DNA of 64,000 nt from Thinopyrum elongatum (Eukaryota; Streptophyta; Magnoliopsida; Poales; Poaceae): contig CM022298.1 in NCBI GenBank assembly GCA_011799875.1, positions 258,905,757 through 258,969,756 on the forward strand, written 5' to 3'. The position numbers and the translations under genes are program-made. Below the pieces are notes generated by a model. The model was not told the DNA's origin, made no database searches, and saw only the letters and a list, made by a program, of their open reading frames with translations. Position 1 is the stretch's first letter; each line of letters opens with the position of its first letter. Positions 56,126 through 64,000 of the stretch are shown here, piece after piece.

Positions 56126-56785
56126 TCAGCTAGAGCTCAAGCCGCCGTCCTTTCGCTCGGAGTCATCGCCTTCACCGACACTATCCTCTTCGTCGCTGTC
56201 GCTCGAGGAGGAGCTTTCGTCATCGGTCGAGCTTTCCACGCAGCACCCTAAGCAAGCACCCGAACGCCCGAAGACCTTGATGGAGAGCAAATTAGCCTCC
56301 ATTAGCTTGAAATGGAGAACATGCCCCTCCGCCAAGCTATTGGCACGAGCGAAGGGTTTCCAGCCGCGCCGGAGAAACATGACATGAGGTGCGGGGAACT
56401 CCATGTTCACCCGTATACAGCCATTGCAGCAGCCCCTCATGTGCAGCCTCAGTCCGGGCGGCTGTTCTTCCTCCATCAACCTTGCGAAAGGAGTTGGGAG
56501 CCAAAGACGGATGCGTGGAGGCCCGAGCAGCTGAACGATGAACTACAATGGCTGGTCCCCAATGTGGCCTTCGTCCGGGACAGGGACGGCTGGAGGAGGG
56601 GCTATCAGGGCCCCATCGTGGCCTCCTCGGCCCCGCGTGCCACGACGGCCACGCCCACGTCCAATGACACCACCTTGTGTGCTGGACTCTGCTCTTGCGT
56701 CCCCAGCAGGAGGAGGGAGGCGCTGTCGAGAAGAAACCCTCGTCGCCACCATTGTAGGTCGACCACGTCCTCTTCCCCGCACCAT
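56126..56785 (-). pseudogene. Antisense B3-domain protein of element B (one stop)
   Basis: A single-exon antisense frame, ATG at 56785, stop at 56126. Residues 1-80 are Arg/Gly-rich and AT-hook-like (MVRGRGRGRPT, GRGRGRRGTRGRGG). A TAG at about 56541 follows, where element A has Glu. The B3 domain then runs: GPPRIRLWLPTPFARLM, LHMRGCCNGCIRVNMEFP, RRGWKPFARANSLAEGHVLHF and LLSIKVFG. The tail is acidic (SSSSSDSDEEDS). The paralogue in A is at 4761-5227. B3 folds bind DNA; here the pairing with Arg/Gly repeats suggests a chromatin- or DNA-directed protein. Apart from the stop, the frame is open. Confidence 0.8.
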
Positions 56786-57345
56786 GGTGGAAGGAGGGTA
56801 TCACGCAAGAAGGGAGGAGAAGTATGTGGTTGAGCCCCTCGCCCACGTCCCTTTTTATAGGGGAAGATGGCCGGGGGCTGGCTCCTCACCACCTGGGAGG
56901 GGCCGCCCTGCTCCACCAATACTGCCTCCCTGCGCTACTGACTACGCCCATAATCAACGGCCATCCGCCTGCGCCTATCCACGGCGCCTGGCTTTTTGCC
57001 ATGACATACATTCCCGCGCCCTCCACGCCCGCCACCAACCCTGCGTAATGCATGCAGCGTACATGGCGGAAATGGTAGGCATAGTGGGTGAGTAAAATGG
57101 CAGTAACCCCCCCCCCCCGTGAACGTGGGCAGCTTGTGAGTCACTATGTGGGTACTCCCACGTCGTACTGCACGACTCGCGGGGAAAGCGGTAACTAACT
57201 CAATCACAGGTTAATGAAGAAGCAAGGAAAACATCAGGAGAGACTTAAAACCCGTAGTGGCATGACCCAAATGCTCGCCTGTGTGATTGTTGGGACCTAC
57301 CCCAACAGTGCTCAGTAGCACGTATGGGCCAGGCCTGGGGGCTCC
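56786..57345. other. Region between antisense B3 start and 3' LTR of B
   Basis: If the B3 gene is transcribed leftwards, its promoter should be here. Contains a run of 13 C at about 57106-57118 and a polypurine-rich end. No frame supported. Confidence 0.45.
57329..57345 (+). other. Polypurine tract of element B
   Basis: CCAGGCCTGGGGGCTCC immediately precedes the 3' LTR start (TGTCGGTGCAAC), the expected position of the plus-strand primer. Confidence 0.5.
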
Positions 57346-58257
57346 TGTCGGTGCAACAAACGTTTGCATTTGTTGCCCAGACTTACACACAGGCGCACTA
57401 GCATCGTTTATTCAACATCAACACCCAAGCCAGAGAAGCGGCTCTTACTGAGATCAAAGAGCGGATCAAGAAGACCAAGAATAAGCACGAAAGAAGAATA
57501 TCACCTTGGGAAAGCCTCCCTTGCCGGGCAGGAGAGCCTGGCCGGGTCGAGGCCGCCCCAAGGACAAGTTCAAGACTTCCCCGACAAGCTTGTCGGGTCC
57601 GCCAAGGGCAGGATCCCCGCCAAGATACCACCGCTCCACCGCACGGTGATGCAAGTCACTCATCAGTATGTGCCGAGCTCCCAAGTGATTAAGTGGCCTC
57701 TACTAAGCACGTGGCAGCCCATTAGAAGACAAGATTTATCCAAGTGACACCCATCCAGAAGCGTGTCAAGATGATAAGCAAAGGGATGGTTAAGCAGCTC
57801 GACAAGCCTACCGGGCTTCGTCCTCAACATGACACCTAGTAGTGCATTTAATGCACTTTTTCCTAACTGCCAGAGTTAGGTCTGATAGCACTATTGGCTA
57901 TCTAATCAGTAGATAAAGACTGTTTTGCCATTGTGGTTACCCCTTAAGCTATAAAAGGAGGTCCAAGGTGACCTAGCAAAGGATTCGGACCCTCACACAC
58001 TTGTACGCGTGTAGCTGCACTCCCCGAGGCAGCCTTGCCAGGCTTGAGCACCGCGTTCTCGTTGTTTTCTTCCACTCAATCCACCAAAAAGCAGGAGTAG
58101 GGTTTTACGCTACCTAGCTGCCCGAACCTGGGTAAAAACCACTAGTGTCACCGCCGTTGTGTTGTTTCATGACTTCTGCTCTTTGTGCAACATGATCCCC
58201 CTTACCGAACCACAAAGGGGCTCATGGCCCCATAGGTGATCGTGATCCACGGCGACA
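57346..58257 (+). repeat. 3' LTR of element B
   Basis: Begins TGTCGGTGCAAC and ends GGCGACA, collinear with the 5' LTR; TSD TCGCT follows. Confidence 0.88.
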
Positions 58258-58844
58258 TCGCTCGACTCCTGGCAGAGCCAGCAGGAGCACTATTATTATC
58301 TTGCCGCCGAATAGTGAGAGTGACTACAGGTTGGCGTGGCGGGAGTGCCGCCTGAAGATCTTGAACCTGATCGACAGGCGTCTTGGCGTGCGAGCGCTGC
58401 TGTGGAGGTACAACAACACCACTTGGCGTCATGTTATGCCCATCTTGTGGCGGACGTGGCAAGTGTCTCCACCTCGTTCCCCTTGCCACCGCCGCCAGAG
58501 CCACAGCAGCCGGAGGGTCAAGGCTCGCGCCCGACTTGTGGGGGGGTTCACTTTGATGGCTACTTCCGCCGGTCCGCTGAGGAGGCGAGAGATGCTCGCC
58601 CGCACCATTCGCGCCATTGCTACTGTCTTCGCCAGAGTGTCAAGGAAGATGTCCAGCTCTGGCGCCTCCACCGCCCGTTCCTGCCGCAGTGGGCACGGCG
58701 ACCGCCTCATGTGCCGGCCGCGCCCACCGTGGCATTTGCACCGTCTGCGGCGACGGCGCCGCCTGCGCCGCCCGCAGACAAGCGAGACGGAAGCTTGGAC
58801 ATGGAGGGTTTTGTCGCCATGGATCCCTACTTCTTGGGTGCCAT
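58258..58844 (-). pseudogene. gag: Gag N-terminal region of element A
   Basis: Minus-strand ATG at 58844 (MAPKK, then TAG) parallels element B's gag start (MPPKKK). An Ala/Gly-rich stretch and a further stop follow, and the frame reaches NSAPAGSARSRAMSP at the junction with B, where A's gag resumes at 45782. The region is damaged by several stops and at least one frameshift. Confidence 0.65.
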
Positions 58845-58918
58845 GGATAATGAAGAAGAAGTTAAGCTCGATGAAGCCGACACACCACTTCCTGCCTTGT
58901 TTTACGCCAATGCGCCCC

Positions 58919-58936
58919 CTACCTGGTGCGCCAAAG
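58919..58936 (-). other. Primer-binding site of element A
   Basis: Minus strand CTTTGGCGCACCAGGTAG directly internal to the LTR end (CGCCGACA), matching the layout of element B. Confidence 0.65.
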
Positions 58937-58938
58937 AT

Positions 58939-61444
58939 GTCGGCGTGGAGTCGGCGATATATGGGACAATGCTGCCCCTTTCTGGTTCGGCGAGGGGGTG
59001 CACTCAACGCAAAGAACAAGAACAACAAGAAGCGCTGCAGTTTTTACCCAGGTTCAGGCCGCTGGAAAGCATAAAACCCTACTCCTACTTTGGTGTATTG
59101 GATGGATGTATGCACAAGTACATGGAGCGCTCTCCCCCGGGAGGTCGCAGGGAGAGGGCAGCTACACAAATACGTGTGTGTGGGGTTGCAATGGGTTTGA
59201 ACCCTTGTAAAGGTTGCCTTGGCCCTCCTTTCATAGCTCAAGGGGTTACCATAGTGGCAAAAGGGTCATTACAGAGTGATTAGATAGAAACAGATTTACC
59301 ATACCTAACTCTGCTAGTTAGGACAAAATGCATTAAATGCATCGCTAGGTGTCATGAGGAGGAGGAGCCCCGGCAAGGATGAGGCACCGCTTTCCCAACT
59401 ACCTCCTATTAGCTTGACATGCTATTAAGAGGGTGTCGATAAAGGTAATCTGTCTTCCAGCGAGATGACACGTGTAGGCGAGCTCCACCACACTTCTTGC
59501 GGGCTCGACACCTCACCAAACAGCGATTAGCTGGCAGGTGAGGTGGAGCGCTGGTGGTTTGGCAGGGATCTGCTTGCCGTGAGGCTTGCGGGGTCTTCAT
59601 CTTGCTGGGTCGACCTTGCTGGCAGGGATTGCTTCTTCGCTTGAGTTGCTCTTGGTCTTCTTGATGCGCTCCTTGATTTCTCGAAGAGCTGCTTCTTTGA
59701 CTTGGAGGCCTTCACTAAGGATTTTACTTGGTGGGGGAGCTACTACTTTTCTGTGCATAAGTGATACGTATCCAACATATCTATAATTTATGAAGTATTC
59801 ATGCCATGTTTACAACAGTTTTATATGGTTTTGGTATGATTTGATTAGAACTAACCCGGACTAACACTGTTTTTAGCAGAACTACCGTGGTGTCGTTTTT
59901 TGTGCAGAAATAAATGTTCTCGGAATGGGCTGAAAATTTACGATGATTTTTTATGGTAGAGACCCCCGAAGCACCGAAGCTGGGCTAGGAAGTGACCAAG
60001 GAGACCACAAGCCTAGGGGGCGCGCCCACCCCCTAGGGCGGCCCATGGTTTGTGGGCCCCTCGGGCACCCCCTTGACGTGAGACCGATGTAAAAAATTGC
60101 TATATATTCTGTAACCTCCAAAAAGAACCCTAGATGAGAAGTTTCGTCGCCGCAAGCCTCTGTAGCCACGAAAAACCAATCGGGAGCTTGTTCCGGCACC
60201 CTGTCGGAGGGTGAAATCATCACCGGAGGCTATCTTCATCATCCTGGCGGCCACCATGAGGAGGAGGGAGTAGTTAACCCTCGGGGCTGAGGGTATGTAC
60301 CAGTAGCTATGTGTTTGATCTCTCTCTCTCTCTCATGTTCTTGATTTGGCACGATCTTGATGTATCGCGAGCTTTGTTACTATAGTTGGATCATATGGTG
60401 TTTCTCCCTCTCTATCTTCTTGTGATGAATTGAGTTTTACCTTTGAGGTTTCACTATTATCGGATTGAATACTTTTATGGATTTGAGAACACTTGATGTA
60501 TGTCTTGCGTGGGATACCCGTGGTGACAATGGGGTGTTCTATTGATTCACTTGATGTATGTTTTGGCACTCAACTCGCGGATTCCCGAGGTGACACTGGC
60601 GTAATCTATGCATAGGGGTTGATGCATGTTTTCATCCTTGTTTCTCCAGTACAAATCTTGGGGCACTCTTTGAGGTTCTTTGTGATGGATTGAATATTAT
60701 GAATCTGAAGTTGTTTGATGCATATCGTATAATTGACCCACGGATACTTGTCGTGACATTAGAGTATCTAGGTGACATTAGGGTTGATTGATGTGTATCA
60801 TATGGTGTTATTTTAGTACAAACTCTAGGGCTGTTTGTGACACTTATAGGAATAGCTCAAAAGATTGATCAGAAAGAATAACTTTGAGGTGGTTTCGTAC
60901 CCTACAAGCAATTTCATCTTATGTTCTCCATGATAGGAACTTTGGAGTGACTCTTTATCGCACGTTGAGCGATTGCCATATGATTTAATTATGTTATCAT
61001 TGTTGAGAGAATTTGCACTAGTGAAAGTATGAATCCTAGGCCTTGTTTTCAAGCATTGCAATACCATTTTTTCTCACTTTTGTTACTTGCTACCTTGGTA
61101 TTTTTATATTTTCAGATTACAAAAACCTATATCTACTATCCATATTACACTTGTATCACCATCTCTTGGCCGAACTAGTGCACCTATACAATTTACCATT
61201 GTATTGGGTGTGTTGGGGAAACAAGAGACTCTTTGTTATTTGGTTGCACGGTTGTTTGAGAGAGACCATCTTCATCCTATGCCTCCCACGGATTGATAAA
61301 CCTTAGGTCATCCACTTGAGGGAAAATTGCTACTGTCCTACAAAACTCTGCGCTTGGAGGCCCAACACGAGTCTACAAGAAGAAGGTTGCATAGTAGACA
61401 TCAATAAGGTAGGGTATTACACACCTATGTTTAATACACCGACA
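58939..61444 (-). repeat. 5' LTR of element A, split by a solo LTR
   Basis: On the plus strand starts TGTCGGCGTGGA and ends CACCGACA. Without the 1647-bp solo LTR plus TSD it is 859 bp, close to B's LTRs, with which it shares the TATAAAAG-type and GTGACACC(T/A)AG(C/T)G regions (inverted). TSD of A is expected to be ACTGG (61445-61449); its partner lies outside the window. Confidence 0.75.
59762..61403 (+). mobile_element. Solo LTR in the 5' LTR of element A
   Basis: 1642 bp, starts TGATACGTATCCAACA and ends GTAGACATCA, flanked by TSD ATAAG (59757-59761 and 61404-61408). No internal sequence. The opening resembles the Athila-lineage LTRs elsewhere in the window, and the end resembles LTRs followed by TCTTTTCTGGCGCC-type sites in Triticeae; family not assigned. 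Confidence 0.85.
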
Positions 61445-62063
61445 ACTGGGGCCTTGTTCTTCTCACTTGAAGAAATGTTCCTGTTAGACCTCTTGGGTGC
61501 TAGGACTTTGGGCTTGGACTTGGGCTTGGAGGGTGCAGCAGACTTCATAGCATTGGACATGAGCTTTTGAGTCTTGGCTGGAGGTGCATCAACAGTTGGT
61601 TCCTCCTCCTCATCATCATGATCATCAGCAACCATGGAGGGTTTGCCAATAACATAGGCAGTAGTCTTCCTAGCCCTCTTCTTCTTCTTTCCTGCAGCAG
61701 CCTCTGTATCACTTGGCTCCTCAAGTGTGAAAGCCATGCATTCCCTTGGAGTTGTGGCCTTATCTGCCTTGGAGAGTGGGACTTTCCTCATAGCTAACCT
61801 CTCCTTGGCACTGCCTGAAGGTTTTGTGCTGGCTACTATGCCATATTCCTTAGCAAGCACCTTCTTCTTCTTGGATGTGGCCTCACTAGCCACAAAGTCC
61901 TCATCCTCATCATCTGAAGTTTTCTGCTTCCTTGTTTTGGTGGCAGCCTTTGGAAGATCTGGAGAGCTTAATTCTCCTTCATAAAGCTGCCCTCTGTACT
62001 GGATCCCTCACTGAGATCCTCATGCTGCTCTGACATGTTATGGCTGTCACTAGCATTAGACAT
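61445..62063 (-). pseudogene. Lys-rich gag-like frame of element D
   Basis: Minus-strand ATG at 62063 opens a 31-codon acidic piece that ends in a stop; a frame change then gives a Lys/Glu/Asp-rich stretch with TSDDEDEDFVASEATSKKKK and later PSDTEAAAGKKKKRARKTTA. The coding part is cut off at 61445 by A's LTR. It reads like the N-terminus of a retroelement gag; no enzymatic domain. Function inferred only from position and composition. Confidence 0.4.
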
Positions 62064-62149
62064 CTTGCAAACAGATCCCGTGAATAGATAGGTATGGGCA
62101 GATTAGATGAGTCATCACAAAAAACAGATGGTTTTCATGAAAATTGAGT

Positions 62150-63000
62150 TAAAATCTTAGTGTTGAGTTTTCACAGAATGCATTTCGGATCCACCGAGTT
62201 GGTAGTCTTGGTGATGCCGAAGCACTCAACAGAACCTAAACACATCATTTCGGTCAGATCGAGATGTGATTCGGTGTCTCCAAGATGCTAGGGTTTCACA
62301 AAAACGTTACTTCGGTCTTGCTGATTCGTACTACTCGGCGGCACCGAGACGTACAAATGCAATGGCTAGGGCCAAATCGGTGGCACCGAAAATTCCAATT
62401 CGGTCGGTCCAAGATACTTTCAGCGGAAACCTAAACCTAAAATTTTAACTCGCATCTAATCTATATAATCGATCTGGTGGATAGAAGTGTTTCATACATC
62501 GAAAGATACATGGCAAATCCCTAGTCCATTGAATCAGAAAAATTTGAAGCACAAGGGAGTGGGATTTTTATCGTAACTTTACGCAAATCCCCTACGACGG
62601 CAACGGCGGGAGGCAAACTCGTTGACGGTAGCGGATTCCAACAACGAGGGCGCACTAGACATGATGGTGAAGTCCGGAGACGAGGGTGACGGCAACAGAG
62701 GGGGTGCGGGAATGTGACGTTTGAGAATTTTCAACTGTACGGGCCCGCGGGATATATATACCCAGCTGCTGTCGGTGGCACCGAATGGAACAAATCAGTG
62801 GCACCGAGACGTGTAACTATGTGAAGTTACATCAAATCGGTGACGCCGAGTTGGTCTAATCCGTAGCACCGAGCTAGAAAACATAGATCAATCAAATCAT
62901 TTCGGTGAATCCGAGTAGGAGTGGATTGGTCACACCGAAAGTAGATTTGAAGGTTTTGGAGGTCAGCCCTTTCAGATCGGTGACACCGAGTGCGCCTCAC
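62150..63000. repeat. Interspersed CGGTG...CACCGA phrases in element D leader
   Basis: TCGGTG(G/C)CACCGA-like and ACCGAG phrases occur at least ten times on both strands, for instance near 62170, 62330, 62385, 62770, 62795, 62835, 62860, 62935 and 62980. Each is a short imperfect palindrome. No gene. Confidence 0.6.
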
Positions 63001-63650
63001 CCGGAGGGTCTGAAACAGACTTGTTCAATTTTTGTGATGTAGCAAGAAGAGAATTTGGGACAAGAAAGCATAGATAGCTAGAGAAGGTTCTTAGGCATTC
63101 TTGTACATCCACTTGGCCAGAAAAAAAACAAGACAATCAAAATAACAAATGGATGTCCTCGAATGGAGAAAATATGCAAACCAACATGCTCACATAATAA
63201 AATAGCAAGTGAAATATGTGTCAAAATGCACAACCAATTCTAGCATCTATCAATCAATTGGCGATGACTAGGTCATCTATATATGAGTATATTTACTTAG
63301 GAGTCAAATGAGAACATTTTGTCCTAGGTCATACTCATCATTTAAGCACAAGTGGGGTTGCCACTTTTACTTAAATCATTAGTGTCTTCACACCATTAGA
63401 GTTGCTTTAGCTCAATTTTTAGAGCAAATCTCCCCCTAGATGTGATATCCCCCCAAAGAGGGATGAACTAACCTTGGGTTTTGTCGATGATGACTTCAGG
63501 TAGATAGGGAAGATGTGGATGCTCAATGTTGATGTAGTCCATCAAGAGTTCGGAGCAATCCTTTGGAGTTTTACACTTCCAATACCTACATGGGTTAGTC
63601 CCATAAGGAACATACAAGGATATCCATAGGCATAGAGTGAATTCCACATA

Positions 63651-64000
63651 TGATGATCTCGTGGGAAACCACGGCCACCTATGGGGCCATGAGCCCCTTT
63701 TGGTTCGGCGGGGGGATGGGCACGTTGCACAAAGAGCGGAGAAGCATCACACAGCGCGGCAGAGATCACACGGGCAGTTTTTACCCTGGTTTGGGACGCC
63801 GTGAGGCGTAAAACCCTACTCCTGCTTTGGTGGATTGATGGTGGAAAAATGGTGGACGAACGCAGCGCTCTTGCTCGGGAAGGTCGCCTCGGGGCGAGAG
63901 CAGCTACGCGCGTATGAGTGTGCAAGGGTCCAGATCAGCCAACCCCTTCTACGGTTGCCATGGGCCTCCTTTTATAGATAAAGGGGTCACCACAGTGGCA
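63651..64000 (-). repeat. LTR start of another A/B-family element, truncated by window edge
   Basis: From TGATGATCTCGTGGG on, the plus strand matches the reverse complement of element B's LTR (CACCTATGGGGCCATGAGCC, then AAAACCCTACTCCTGCTTTG, then CTATAAAAGGAGG inverted near 63970). No primer-binding site precedes it, so this is the 3' LTR end of a minus-strand element lying to the right. Confidence 0.65.

Larger units (their letters stand above)
45783..58257 (+). mobile_element. Element B: complete Ty3/gypsy (Tat-like) retrotransposon with antisense B3 ORF
   Basis: Two LTRs (45783-46680, 898 bp; 57346-58257, 912 bp), TSD TCGCT at 45778-45782 and 58258-58262, PBS after the first LTR and polypurine tract before the second. 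Gene order is gag, protease, RT, RNase H, integrase, spacer, antisense B3 frame. An Angela-like solo LTR lies in integrase. Coding frames are mostly in one phase and broken by stops, not by indels, in 48690-51800. It is inserted in the gag of element A in opposite orientation. It is related to A throughout. Confidence 0.9.
4761..61444 (-). mobile_element. Element A: Ty3/gypsy (Tat-like) retrotransposon, interrupted by four insertions
   Basis: Element A runs right to left: 5' LTR 58939-61444, primer-binding site 58919-58936, gag from 58844, then gag, protease, RT, RNase H and integrase, ending with integrase at about 6050 and an antisense B3 frame at 4761-5227. Three insertions break it here (B at 45783-58257, E1 at 10607-44416, a solo LTR at 59762-61403), and element C caps its left end. 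Each junction is supported by a TSD and by homologous sequence continuing on the far side. About 8.7 kb of A itself is in the window; the 3' LTR is outside. A and B share gene order and high protein similarity, so they are the same or sister families. Confidence 0.85.
61445..63650 (-). mobile_element. Element D: retroelement interrupted by A
   Basis: Host for A's insertion, reading leftwards. A leader dense in CGGTG-CACCGAG phrases (62150-63000) precedes a gag-like frame at 61445-62063. It contains the phrases AGAGCAAATCTCCCCCTAG and ACCCATGTAGGTATTGG common in Triticeae repeats. LTRs are not visible in the window. Confidence 0.5.

Noticed and set aside
58429..59028. Minus-strand 199-residue Arg-rich frame
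   Set aside because: It crosses the LTR/PBS boundary and is out of phase with the gag that matches element B; likely a compositional shadow.
58336..59283. Plus-strand 315-residue frame with acidic, gene-like segments
   Set aside because: It runs antisense through element A's gag start, its primer-binding site and into the LTR. The minus strand here aligns with element B's gag start, so the plus frame is a shadow.
1..64000. tRNA, rRNA, CRISPR array or bacterial-type operon features
   Set aside because: None seen; the window is entirely plant repetitive DNA. A tRNA scan was not possible here.

Overview
The window is plant DNA, almost certainly from a large Triticeae (wheat/barley/Aegilops-type) chromosome. 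It is a deep nest of transposable elements, with retrotransposon LTRs of recognisable Triticeae character (BARE/Angela-like, and Athila-lineage LTRs opening with TGATACGT), CACTA DNA transposons full of captured host-gene pieces, and no intact host gene. Nearly every large reading frame belongs to a transposon or to a gene fragment carried inside one. Family names are from memory and tentative. Boundaries come from terminal motifs and target-site duplications (TSDs) read directly in the sequence.

Layout, outermost first. Element D (minus, about 61445-63650) is a retroelement with a Lys-rich gag-like frame. It is interrupted by element A, a minus-strand Ty3/gypsy (Tat-like) element whose 5' LTR is 58939-61444 and whose 3' end lies left of the window. 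A is itself interrupted four times. (1) Element C, a minus-strand gag-protease gypsy element with a 500-bp 5' LTR at 4261-4760, sits inside A's antisense B3-domain frame. (2) CACTA element E1, 10607-44416 (33.8 kb, TSD TAG, 29-bp terminal inverted repeats), splits A's gag. (3) Element B, 45783-58257 (plus, TSD TCGCT), a complete relative of A, also splits A's gag. (4) A solo LTR, 59762-61403 (TSD ATAAG), lies in A's 5' LTR. B carries an Angela-like solo LTR (52777-54504, TSD GTTTA) inside integrase. E1 holds a second CACTA, E2 (12062-35944), and a solo LTR (37301-38880, TSD CCAAC). E2 holds a complete Athila-type, Sabrina-like element (15371-24940, TSD AGAGG, two 1405-bp LTRs). A further LTR begins at about 63651 and runs off the right edge.

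Gene cargo. A and B both carry, between integrase and the 3' LTR and antisense to the element, a frame for a plant B3-domain protein with an acidic Ser/Asp/Glu tail. It is therefore a family trait and not a one-off insertion. E1 carries a patchwork of an oligopeptidase A first exon, a three-exon universal stress protein and a 5' exon of eIF4A. E2 carries a DEDDy 3'-5' exonuclease, an F-box/LRR/FBD gene split by the Sabrina-like element, a B3-like two-exon piece, a zf-XS (SGS3-type) fragment and a multi-exon plus-strand gene ending in a B3-like domain. Most have in-frame stops. No CACTA transposase is visible in E1 or E2, so both look non-autonomous. In the retroelement frames many stops are TAG exactly where the sister copy has a Gln codon, the decay expected from cytosine methylation.
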